From: Lentisphaeria bacterium
GTDB taxonomy: Bacteria > Verrucomicrobiota > Lentisphaeria > Oligosphaerales > Oligosphaeraceae
Assembly: GCA_016288215.1 (NCBI GenBank)
Contig: JAEEYQ010000048.1
Location: 1-55,332, forward strand
DNA length: 55,332 bases
Reading direction: 5' to 3'
Shown: piece after piece, positions 42,883-50,744 of the stretch
How positions within the stretch are numbered: position 1 is the first letter of the stretch
How the letters are laid out: each line of letters starts with the position of its first letter
Translations under genes and position numbers: made by a program
Notes under the pieces: generated by a model
Database searches by the model: none
What the model was told of the DNA's origin: nothing
What the model saw: the letters and a program-made list of their open reading frames with translations, nothing else

Positions 42883-45354
42883 TTAGAAGAGCTTGGCTGT
42901 CCAAGGGTTCGAAATTGGAATGTCATTGAGAAGATTGTTCCAAATGGAACGAACCTGGACAGGAGAATATTGGCGCCAAATGAAATCTGCGCGGAAATTG
43001 GTGGCTCCGGCATCGAGAAGTTCCCGAATATGGCCGCCCAAATGGAAGGGCTGGTCATGAATCAGCACGGTCTGGCATTGGTTGTTGATGGCCAGAAGCC
43101 GCTCGTTCGCCTTGTTGGTCAGCGTCAGCTGCGTGAAGTCGCAGGTGGAGTGGCCCATGCACAGTCCCTGCATGCTGGCCTTGATGCAGGTGGCGGAAAT
43201 CGCCAGCGGAAAATCCATGTGGACGGGCACGGTGGCCGTTGGCCCCAGAAGCCGAAGTAGCTCGAGCCAGTTGTCCCAATGGTCTTCGGGAGACAGGGTG
43301 ACTTGGCGTACAGCGTTGTCCTGCAAGGTCTTAGCCGCCATGCGATTCAGCACATGCAACGGCCAGTCCGTGGTGACGTTGAGGTTGCGGGAGTTGATGC
43401 CGGCGGCTTCAAAGAGCTGCCATGCCCCCAGATGGGAGAACTCCCATCGCCGCCAGCCGACTCGGTAGAGACGATCCACCCACGCCGTCCAGTCCCGATT
43501 CACATCGTTGCGCATGATGGAGGGCAGGGCCAGGCGGATGCGGTTGCGGTCCCTGAAACGGGACTCCAAAAACTCCAGCTCCTCCTCCAGCTCCTCTTCC
43601 CGTGTGCATTCCAAGGCGAAGACCAGTTCGTCGATGCCATCCAGTTCGGCATCTGTGAACACATTGAGATAGAAGGCCTTATCGATTTTCATGCACCAGC
43701 GGGGCCGAGAAGGGGCCGCCGTTTCAGACGGCCAGGCGGCGATGTACTCCAGAACCTTCTTGGCCCAGCCATCGCCATCCTCCTCCAATGCCTTCTGGAC
43801 ATCCATCGCCGCCAGCCGCCGCAGCTCGTTGAGGGCGGAAATCGGCACGAACAGGTTCTGCGGGTTGCTGACGCGGATGTCCTCCAGCATGAAGGGAGTT
43901 TCTCCCAGACGGGAGAAGCACTTTCGGGCGTTTTCCTCCAACGTGGCGGCGGAACCTCTGGCAGGCTCCAACGCCAATGGAAGGACCGTTCGCACGTCCG
44001 GAAGCTCCCTGACCCCCGCGCAAGGCTGTGAAATCACTGTAAGTCCTTCAGGGGCAACATCTAGCTGAAAATAGATGGGATAGCGGGAACGGTCCAGAGC
44101 CGGCCGCGGCGATGGCCAGTCATAGCTGTTCTTGACGGCCTGTGAGGAGGCACAGAAGACCTTCAAGCCATTAGAAATTTGCGGATGTTCTTCTGGCAGA
44201 GGAACTTCCACAGTCGTGCCAGGTTCCGCCGTGAAGACGGACACCGCCGTGTCGTTGTTCCGCTGGGAGAAGGCGTACAGCTCGTCCACGGGGAAGCCGA
44301 AGGGCTTCTCCATGCCCGGCGGCTCCACCTGCAGGCCATCATGGCGCTCCAGAATCTGGTTCTGCACCATGAAACGGAGACGGTCCGGATGGCCGGGCTT
44401 GACGGCGGTGACCACGCCGACCTCCGCCCCTCGATGGCCCACCGTGTGGGGATCCGTGACGGCGGCGGAACGGGGGGACTGCATGTACAACCGCGTCCAT
44501 GGACGGCTGAAGATGGTCTTCAGGTCATGCTCCAGCTTCGTCTGCTCCCCCGGCTCGAAGGTGCCATCCATCAGGTTCCGATAGTAGTTGGTGACGGCGG
44601 CGACGTACAGAGGCGTCTTCTTGCGCCCTTCGATCTTGAGGGAGGCGACGCCGGCCTTCCGCAGCTGCGGAATGTAGTCTCCGGCAGCCAGGTCCTTCAT
44701 GGACATGGGGGCGCAGGTGTCCAGAAGCCGGCCTTTGGAATCCGTGATCTTGAAGGTATTGCGGCAAATGTAGGCGCATTCGCCGCGGTTGCCGCTGCAG
44801 TCCCGCAGACAGGCGGAAAGCAGACATTGGCCGCTGTAGGCATAGCAGAGCGCACCGTGGACAAACACCTCCAGCTCCACCTCCGGCACCTCACGGCCGA
44901 TGACGCTGATTTCATTGGCGGTCAGTTCACGGGCCAGAATCACGCGACTGAAGCCCAATTCCGCCGCCTGCCTGGCGCTGGCGGCGTTGCTGATGACCAT
45001 TTGGGTGCTGGCGTGAAGGGGAAAGTCGGGAAAGAACTCCCGCACAATGGCGGCGACCGCCAGGTCCTGAACGATGAGCCCGTCAATCTCCACATCCCGC
45101 AATTGGACCAGAAGACGGATAAGCTCCGGCAGCTCTTTTTCTCTAAGCAAGGTATTGACAGCAACATAGACCTTCCTTGGCCATTCGGCGTGGTGATGGG
45201 CGTGCCCTGCCAGAACCCCCAGCTCGTCCAAGGTGAAATTTCCCGCGTCAGCCCGTGCCGAAAACTGCTTCATGCCCAAATAGACGGCGTCCGCTCCATA
45301 GTGGAACGCCGCAAAGCCTGCTTCCAAGGTTCCGGCGGGGGAAAGTAGTTCCAT
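42883..45354 (-). CDS. Peptidase U32 family protein (RlhA-like, RNA hydroxylation)
   Basis: 823 residues. The N-terminus MELLSPAGTLEAGFAAFHYG and GADAVYLGMKQFSARADA are the U32 lead motifs. The cysteine cluster C170, C177, C182, C186, C193 and C197 lies in the U32 signature (SGQCLLSACLRDCSGNRGEC); part of it probably binds an iron-sulfur cluster. The C-terminal 450 residues match the collagenase-like/DUF3656 extension and a further barrel-like part. In E. coli the long form, RlhA, is needed for hydroxylation of 23S rRNA C2501 and the short form, TrhP, for a tRNA wobble modification. Which applies here is not certain. Repeat array R4 lies just upstream of the start. Confidence 0.88.
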   Translation of the reverse strand: MELLSPAGTLEAGFAAFHYGADAVYLGMKQFSARADAGNFTLDELGVLAGHAHHHAEWPRKVYVAVNTLLREKELPELIRLLVQLRDVEIDGLIVQDLAVAAIVREFFPDFPLHASTQMVISNAASARQAAELGFSRVILARELTANEISVIGREVPEVELEVFVHGALCYAYSGQCLLSACLRDCSGNRGECAYICRNTFKITDSKGRLLDTCAPMSMKDLAAGDYIPQLRKAGVASLKIEGRKKTPLYVAAVTNYYRNLMDGTFEPGEQTKLEHDLKTIFSRPWTRLYMQSPRSAAVTDPHTVGHRGAEVGVVTAVKPGHPDRLRFMVQNQILERHDGLQVEPPGMEKPFGFPVDELYAFSQRNNDTAVSVFTAEPGTTVEVPLPEEHPQISNGLKVFCASSQAVKNSYDWPSPRPALDRSRYPIYFQLDVAPEGLTVISQPCAGVRELPDVRTVLPLALEPARGSAATLEENARKCFSRLGETPFMLEDIRVSNPQNLFVPISALNELRRLAAMDVQKALEEDGDGWAKKVLEYIAAWPSETAAPSRPRWCMKIDKAFYLNVFTDAELDGIDELVFALECTREEELEEELEFLESRFRDRNRIRLALPSIMRNDVNRDWTAWVDRLYRVGWRRWEFSHLGAWQLFEAAGINSRNLNVTTDWPLHVLNRMAAKTLQDNAVRQVTLSPEDHWDNWLELLRLLGPTATVPVHMDFPLAISATCIKASMQGLCMGHSTCDFTQLTLTNKANERLLAINNQCQTVLIHDQPFHLGGHIRELLDAGATNFRADFIWRQYSPVQVRSIWNNLLNDIPISNPWTAKLF

Positions 45355-45368
45355 GGCTCGATTCTTTC

Positions 45369-45464
45369 AATTAGAAATTAGGAATTAGGAATTAGGAATT
45401 TTTCTAGATATTCTAGATATTCTAGAGTTTCTAGAGTTTCTAGAGCTTCTAGAGCTTCTAGGGA
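45369..45464 (+). repeat. GGAATTA heptad array plus CTAGA nonamer array R4
   Basis: 45369-45401 is five GGAATTA-type units. 45402-45464 is a run of TCTAGATAT and TCTAGAGTT/TCTAGAGCT units of 9 bases. The heptad-to-nonamer order is the same as in R5. It lies in the 276-base gap between the U32 gene and the AsmA-like gene. Confidence 0.85.
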
Positions 45465-45630
45465 AGCCGCGCTGCTCCCGCCGTGGCGCAAAGCATCAAT
45501 CATAACTCCTTGTATGGCAGATATTTACGATTATTCAAGCCCTGAAGGGGGCGGAAGAAAACGTAAATTTCAGCCTAAACAAGGATAGCCGTTTGCAGTC
45601 ACTTTTGGAAGACTCTTCTGACGAGTTGCA

Positions 45631-46479
45631 TCAGTCCTTCTTCAGCAGATTGCCGAGGCTCTTTTTGGCATCGCCCAAGGCGCCTTTGGCGGCGTCCAGG
45701 GCGCCTTTGGCGGATTCGCCCACGCTCTTGCCGGCTTCAATGATGGATTTTCCAGCTTCTCCGATGTTGGCGCCCAGACTCTTAAGCCCTTCGGTCGCCG
45801 TGTCGCTGACGCTGGTGAGGACGTTTTTCAGCACGAGGGCCGTGGCCGCCGTGGCCGCCACACCGTTTTCGGCGTCTTTGTCATCTTCCTTCGGCTTGCC
45901 GATGTCATTCAGCTCAATTTTAGGGAGCGGAAGTGATAAATCTTTGCCCTGCATTATCTTAGCGCTTAAGTTGATTTGCCCGTTGTCCAACAGGAAATGG
46001 GAGATCTGGACTTTCTTTCCCCCTTCCTTCTCTTCCTTCTTTTCAGGCTCTTCTTTGTCTTCTGAAGCGGGGACCCACGACTCCACATTCTTCTGGATGG
46101 TTCCGATGTTGGAGTTGCCAAGGCCGACTTCGTAGGTGATCTGAGGGCCGTCGATGACGATGTCATCAATCACAATGAGGTCGGAGAAGATGGATTTGGG
46201 CTGGAGGGACACATTGACTTTGTCCAGCTGGAACGCATTGTCCGTTTTGTAGCCCTCCGGATTGCCCACGATCAGGTTCTTGATGAGCAGTTTGCCGCGG
46301 AGAAGGGAAAGGTCCACGTCGTCCACGGTGATTTTGCATTGAGTCACCTGAGAGCCGACGGTCTGGATGCCGGCCTTGATCGCGCGGCCCAGGTTGTTGA
46401 GCAGGATGATGACGGCGATGATGATGACCACAACGACGATGGCCACGATTTTCAGTATCTTGTTGACGGTTTTAGCCAT
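45631..46479 (-). CDS. AsmA/DUF748-like membrane-anchored protein with low-complexity tail
   Basis: 282 residues. An N-terminal membrane anchor (IVAIVVVVIIIAVIILL) is followed by a domain reading CKITVDDVDLSLLRGKLLIK and NLIVGNPEGYKTDNAFQLDK, then VNVSLQPKSIFSDLIVIDDI. This is the N-terminal beta-groove pattern of AsmA-like (chorein-type) envelope proteins. A charged Glu/Lys linker follows. The last 80 residues are Ala/Gly/Ser/Lys-rich amphipathic repeats (AGKSIIEAGKSVGESAKGAL), LEA-like. AsmA-family proteins act in envelope lipid transport; this short form may cooperate with a longer one elsewhere. AAAGGG lies 6 bases before the ATG. Confidence 0.75.
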   Translation of the reverse strand: MAKTVNKILKIVAIVVVVIIIAVIILLNNLGRAIKAGIQTVGSQVTQCKITVDDVDLSLLRGKLLIKNLIVGNPEGYKTDNAFQLDKVNVSLQPKSIFSDLIVIDDIVIDGPQITYEVGLGNSNIGTIQKNVESWVPASEDKEEPEKKEEKEGGKKVQISHFLLDNGQINLSAKIMQGKDLSLPLPKIELNDIGKPKEDDKDAENGVAATAATALVLKNVLTSVSDTATEGLKSLGANIGEAGKSIIEAGKSVGESAKGALDAAKGALGDAKKSLGNLLKKD

Positions 46480-46538
46480 GATATGCCCTTTCTATATCTT
46501 ATTATATATATGGTGTGATGACGGCGGAGACTTCCGCA

Positions 46539-46721
46539 TTACATGAAGAATTCCCTCAGCAGCCCGCAGAGGCAGACGGCTCCTGCGCCAATGGCGAAGG
46601 CCACCAGCCAGGTGCGCGATTGGCGGATGTGTTGGGTCCGCTTGTGGACGAGCCGCGCCCGAGGCTGCCGCTGAACCTGCGGCAGCAGGACGGCCAGTTT
46701 TTCCATGCGTCGTTTGTTCAT
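46539..46721 (-). CDS. Small single-pass membrane protein downstream of pilT
   Basis: 60 residues: a basic N-terminal part (KRRMEKLAVLLPQVQRQPRA, then RLVHKRTQHIRQSR) and one helix (TWLVAFAIGAGAVCLCGLL). It starts 10 bases after the pilT stop and has only a weak GGCGG before the ATG. Positive charges before a single C-terminal helix and the tight spacing suggest a real tail-anchored protein. I do not recognise a family. Confidence 0.5.
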   Translation of the reverse strand: MNKRRMEKLAVLLPQVQRQPRARLVHKRTQHIRQSRTWLVAFAIGAGAVCLCGLLREFFM

Positions 46722-46731
46722 GATGCCGCCG

Positions 46732-48144
46732 TCAGTTGATGATGCCGGCGCCTTCGGAGAGGAAGATGCCCTTCAGGTTCATCTTGAGGGCCTGCGGGTT
46801 GTCGGAGAACTCCAAGGCCACGTCTTCGGTGATGTCGCCGTTGTTGACCAGCTTGAGCAGGCACTGGTTGAAACTCATCATGCCATCTTCCTGACCTGCG
46901 TCAATCGCCTGCGGAAGCTTGTCTAACTTATTGTCAAACATGAGTTTACGAACAATAGGCGTGTTGATGAGAATCTCATTGACGGGAACGACGCCCTTGC
47001 CGGTGGCCCGTGGCGCAAGGCGCTGGCAGATGATGGCGCGGACGGTTTCGGAGAGGGAGCGGCGGACCGTGTCCCGTTCCTCCATGGGGAACATGTCCAG
47101 AATACGGGAGACGGACTGCGGGGCGGTCTTCGTGTGCAGCGTGGTCATGACCAGGTGGCCGGTTTCCGCCGCGGCGAGAGCGGTCTCGAAGGTCTCGCGG
47201 TTACGCATTTCGCCGACCATGATGATGTCCGGGTCCTGTCGAAGGGCATGCACGAGGGCGGAGTCGAAGGATTCGGCGTCCAGACCGACTTCGCGCTGTT
47301 CGAAGAAGGACAGGTTGTCCTGGAAGGTGTATTCAATGGGGTCTTCGATGGTGATGACGTGCTTTTCCATGGTGTTGTTGATATGGTCCAGCATGGCCGC
47401 CATCGTGGTGGATTTGCCGCTTCCCGTGGTGCCTGTCAGGAAGATGATGCCGTTGGGCGCTTCGGAGATGTCCTCCAGAATCTCAGGCAGATGGACTTCT
47501 TTGACGGTGGGTGCGCGGCCTTTGACGTGTCGCATGGTCAAAGCGGCCTTGCCGCGCTGGCGGTGCAGGTTCACACGGAAACGGCCCACGCCTTCCTCCT
47601 CCCATGCGAAGTCAAAGTCACCCTTCTCCTGATAGATTTCCAGCTTGCCGGGCGGCAGCATCTGCTCCAACGCCTTGTTGATGAAGTAAGTGTCTGTCAT
47701 GACGTCGGTTTCGACCAGCAGACTGTCAATGCGGAGGCGGACATATTTATTCTCGCGGATATGCAGGTCGGAGGCTCGGTTCTCCACGGCCAGTTTCAGC
47801 AGGTCGAAGAGGAGGGAGGCGTCCCGCTGGGTCTTGCGGATGGCGATGGCGGTCTGCCCGCGCTGCCGCTGCAAGGTCAGCAGGAAGCGGCCGATGTCGT
47901 CTTCGTTGATGAGCACGTCCTCCAGAATGTAGTCGGCATCCGGATTGGCGTTGTATTTTTCAATTTGGTTTTGAGGGAAGAGCTCCTCCAGAACGCTCTC
48001 GAAATCCTCCTTGCTCGCGACGAACTTGTTCTCCACCTTGTTGCCGGCGATACGGTAGATGAGCGGTGCTTCCAGCTGAAGAAGGCAGAGGGTGGCGTTG
48101 TTTTTGATGAAGGAGGCCAGAATGTCATGTAAAGAGGATACCAT
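46732..48144 (-). CDS. pilT: Type IV pilus retraction ATPase (PilT/PilU) with duplicated N-terminal domain
   Basis: 470 residues, about 100 more than usual PilT. Residues 109-470 are a normal PilT: SDLHIRENKYVRLRIDS, Walker A GTTGSGKST at 238-246, the Asp box ITIEDPIEY, Walker B DPDIIMVGEMR and the His box TGHLVMTTLHT. Residues 4-105 look like a degenerate copy of its PAS-like N-terminal domain: GRFLLTLQRQRGQTAIAIRK at 85-104 mirrors GRFRVNLHRQRGKAALTMRH at 187-206, and FPQNQIEKYNANPDADY mirrors LPPGKLEIYQEKGDFDF. The protein forms hexamers that disassemble pili for twitching. No pilin or assembly genes are in the window. The ATG is 100 bases from the divergent nth gene. Confidence 0.92.
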   Translation of the reverse strand: MVSSLHDILASFIKNNATLCLLQLEAPLIYRIAGNKVENKFVASKEDFESVLEELFPQNQIEKYNANPDADYILEDVLINEDDIGRFLLTLQRQRGQTAIAIRKTQRDASLLFDLLKLAVENRASDLHIRENKYVRLRIDSLLVETDVMTDTYFINKALEQMLPPGKLEIYQEKGDFDFAWEEEGVGRFRVNLHRQRGKAALTMRHVKGRAPTVKEVHLPEILEDISEAPNGIIFLTGTTGSGKSTTMAAMLDHINNTMEKHVITIEDPIEYTFQDNLSFFEQREVGLDAESFDSALVHALRQDPDIIMVGEMRNRETFETALAAAETGHLVMTTLHTKTAPQSVSRILDMFPMEERDTVRRSLSETVRAIICQRLAPRATGKGVVPVNEILINTPIVRKLMFDNKLDKLPQAIDAGQEDGMMSFNQCLLKLVNNGDITEDVALEFSDNPQALKMNLKGIFLSEGAGIIN

Positions 48145-48244
48145 ACGGTCGAATTTTCCTTTCCATGGAAGGAGACGGTCCCAGAAGAGGCCGTGTCGGG
48201 TTGAATTTCGAAAAACTGTGCTATCTTAATGGACGGGTTCAATC

Positions 48245-48955
48245 ATGTCATCCTTAAAAGATGATGTGTTTTTGGAAAAAATCAACTTAAGAGGTTGCAG
48301 TTTGTCAGACAAGAGAATAGCCAAGGCTCAGATTGAGCCGTTTTTCGCGGCGTTGGCCGCCTCCATCAACCCGGTTCCGGAGCTGGAGTTCGAGACGCCA
48401 CTGGATCTGCTGGTGGCCGTGGTGCTTTCCGCGCAATGCACGGACAAGGCGGTGAACAAGGTGACGGCCGTCCTCTGGAAGGAATGTCGTAAAGCACAGG
48501 ACTACATAGACTTAGGGGAGGAAGAGCTGGCTGTTCGCTGCCGCAGCATCGGTCTGTATCGCGCCAAGAGCAAGGCCATTGTGGGGCTCTGCCGCCAGTT
48601 GGTCGCGGAGCATGGCGGCGAGGTGCCTGCGGATCGCGAGGCGCTTATGCGGCTGCCTGGAGTGGGCCGCAAGACGGCAAATGTGGTGCTCAATGTGGCC
48701 TTCGGACAGGATACGCTGCCGGTGGACACCCATGTCTTCCGCGTGGCGAACCGCACGGGCCTTGCGCCCGAAAAGACGCCGGAAGCCGTTGAACTGGCGT
48801 TACTTCCGATTATTCCTAAGCCCTATCGGCATGCTGCGCACCATCTGCTGCTGCTCCATGGCCGCTATGTCTGCAAGGCGCGGAAGCCCGAATGCGATCG
48901 CTGCGTCGTCTCGTCGTGGTGCAAACACTTTAAGGAATTAGGAATGAGGAATTAG
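48245..48955 (+). CDS. nth: Endonuclease III (DNA glycosylase/AP lyase)
   Basis: 236 residues. The helix-hairpin-helix LPGVGRKTANVVLN is followed by the catalytic Asp in VDTHVFRVANR; the catalytic Lys lies in the HhH (GRKTA). The iron-sulfur cluster motif C-x6-C-x2-C-x5-C is intact in CKARKPECDRCVVSSWC. It removes oxidised pyrimidines. The ATG at 48245 has no ribosome site; a TTG at 48302 has AAGAGG 7 bases upstream and gives a length closer to the family norm. The last residues KELGMRN and the stop are supplied by repeat array R5, so the original C-terminus has been replaced. Confidence 0.94.
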   Translation: MSSLKDDVFLEKINLRGCSLSDKRIAKAQIEPFFAALAASINPVPELEFETPLDLLVAVVLSAQCTDKAVNKVTAVLWKECRKAQDYIDLGEEELAVRCRSIGLYRAKSKAIVGLCRQLVAEHGGEVPADREALMRLPGVGRKTANVVLNVAFGQDTLPVDTHVFRVANRTGLAPEKTPEAVELALLPIIPKPYRHAAHHLLLLHGRYVCKARKPECDRCVVSSWCKHFKELGMRN

Positions 48956-49126
48956 AAATTAGGAATTTGTCATGAGAAATTAGGAATTAGAAATTAGGAA
49001 TGAGGAATTTGTCATGAAAATTTGAAATTAGGAATTTGTCTAGAGCTTCTAGAACTTCTAGAGCTTCTAGAACTTCTAGAGCTTCTAGAACTTCTAGAGT
49101 ATCTAGAGTTTCTAGAGCGAGCTAGA
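48933..49126 (+). repeat. GGAATTA heptad array plus CTAGA nonamer array R5 (longest)
   Basis: 48933-49039 holds GGAATTA, GGAATGA and GAAATTA units interrupted twice by GGAATTTGTCATGA. 49039-49126 is about ten 9-base units alternating TCTAGAGCT and TCTAGAACT. It fills the nth-GH5 gap and overlaps the nth stop. TATAAA at 49137-49142, directly after it, may be the -10 of the GH5 gene. Confidence 0.9.
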
Positions 49127-49161
49127 TCGGTCTTTGTATAAAATGATGAGAGGAGAATGAA

Positions 49162-50694
49162 ATGAAGGGTTGGTTTTTGAGTTTTGTGATGTGTGGCACC
49201 ATGATGGGGCAGACTGTTCTGATGCACAATCTGTTCCACGATGAATCCGCATGGAAGCTTCCGGACTGCGCTCAATTCATCGATTTGGACGGCCAGCGGA
49301 CGCTGAAGGTGGAGCTTCCCGCCGATCAGTATCGGGGGATGGCGGCCGCTGTCCTGCCTTTTGACTATTCCGCTAAAGGATTGACGGGCAAAGTGTTGCG
49401 CATGAGTGGCGAAATGAAGTACGAAAATGTGACGAAGCCGAGGGATCCGTGGAACGGCACGAAGTTCATGTTCACGATTCCATTGGAAAACGGCGAGACG
49501 AAATATAGCCATCCGGCGGGGCAATATGGCTCAAGCGATTGGATTTCCATCAATGCGCAAGTCAATCTGACGGAAGACATGAAGCCCGGTTCCATCGTGC
49601 TCGGCCTGCAGGACTCCACGGGAACGGTCTTGTTCCGCAAGGTGAAGCTGGAGCTGAATGACCCGACCGCCATCTTTCCGTCCCTGACGGGCGAGAACTT
49701 TCAGGCGCCCTACACGGACCGCGTCAAAAACGAGCCGCCTCGTCGCGGTGTCATGTCCACGGGACGTTATCATGATGGCATTGTGCAACGGGACATGCCG
49801 GATTTGAAGGCCTGGGGCGCCAATTTGCTTCGCTGGCAGATCACCCGCAATTGGAACGTCAAACGGGACAATCAGGACCGGTTCGAGTATCTCAGCTGGG
49901 TGGCCTCCAACATCCCCGGCACCCTGAAAATCCTTGACAAAGCGCAAGAGCTTGGCATGAAGGTAGTTGTGGATTTGCATGTGGCCCCCGGTGGCCGCGA
50001 CGAAGGGGGCTTTATGCTCATGTTCGATGACCCCGCCTTCGCGGAGGTGTTCAAAGACGTATGGCGGATGCTCGCCTCCGCCTGCAAAGGACATCCCGCC
50101 ATCTACGGCTATGACCTCATCAACGAACCGAATCAGCCCGCTGGCATCGTTTCGCGGGACTACCTCAGCCTGCAGTTCGACGTGGCGAAAATCGTCCGCG
50201 AAATCGATCCGGACACGCCGATCATCATCGAATCCAACGGCTGGGACAGCGCCGTCACCTATGAATACATGAGCGCCTTGCCCCTGAAGGACATCATCTA
50301 TCAGGCCCACTGCTACGAGCCCTTCCCCTTCACCCATCAGGGCGTCTATGGGAAGCCCGCGGACATCGTCTATCCCAATCCGGAGAAAGGATGGGACAAG
50401 GAGTTCATCCGCAAATACTTACAGCCAGTCCGCGATTTTCAGCTCAAGCACGGCGCGCGCATCTACATCGGCGAGTTCTCCGCCATCCGTTGGGGAAAGG
50501 GCGCCGACGCCTATCTGCGGGACTGCATCTCCCTCTTCGAAGAGTACGGATGGGACTGGAGCTACCATGCCTTCCGCGAATGGAGCGGCTGGAGCGTGGA
50601 GCACAGCGACGATATGGACGACGAGAGCCCCGCCACGACGGAAACCTCTCGGAAAAAGGCACTTCTGGAAGGATTCCAGCATAATTTGAAATAG
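49162..50694 (+). CDS. Secreted glycoside hydrolase family 5 (endoglucanase/mannanase type)
   Basis: 510 residues. A short signal-like N-terminus (WFLSFVMCGTMMGQ) is followed by a beta-sandwich domain to about residue 175, probably carbohydrate-binding. The TIM barrel then shows LKAWGANLLRWQITRNW, VVVDLHVAPGG, YDLINEPN with E322 as acid/base, and IYIGEFSA with E438 as nucleophile. These fit clan GH-A family 5. Substrate (cellulose, mannan or other beta-glycan) is not determined. AGGAG lies 7 bases before the ATG. It is followed after 50 bases by a cytoplasmic amylase, with which it may share an operon. Confidence 0.88.
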   Translation: MKGWFLSFVMCGTMMGQTVLMHNLFHDESAWKLPDCAQFIDLDGQRTLKVELPADQYRGMAAAVLPFDYSAKGLTGKVLRMSGEMKYENVTKPRDPWNGTKFMFTIPLENGETKYSHPAGQYGSSDWISINAQVNLTEDMKPGSIVLGLQDSTGTVLFRKVKLELNDPTAIFPSLTGENFQAPYTDRVKNEPPRRGVMSTGRYHDGIVQRDMPDLKAWGANLLRWQITRNWNVKRDNQDRFEYLSWVASNIPGTLKILDKAQELGMKVVVDLHVAPGGRDEGGFMLMFDDPAFAEVFKDVWRMLASACKGHPAIYGYDLINEPNQPAGIVSRDYLSLQFDVAKIVREIDPDTPIIIESNGWDSAVTYEYMSALPLKDIIYQAHCYEPFPFTHQGVYGKPADIVYPNPEKGWDKEFIRKYLQPVRDFQLKHGARIYIGEFSAIRWGKGADAYLRDCISLFEEYGWDWSYHAFREWSGWSVEHSDDMDDESPATTETSRKKALLEGFQHNLK

Positions 50695-50744
50695 GAAATG
50701 TAACGCGAATCCATTCAAAAATCCATTCACAAAAGGGAAATATC

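Noticed and set aside
49039..49126. Regular repeats resembling a CRISPR array
   Set aside because: The units are 9 bases with no spacers, and no cas genes are nearby. It is a simple tandem array.
49012..49524. Minus-strand frame with repeated Ser-Arg-Ser residues
   Set aside because: The Ser-Arg pattern is only the translation of the TCTAGA 9-base array, and the remainder is antisense to the GH5 gene.
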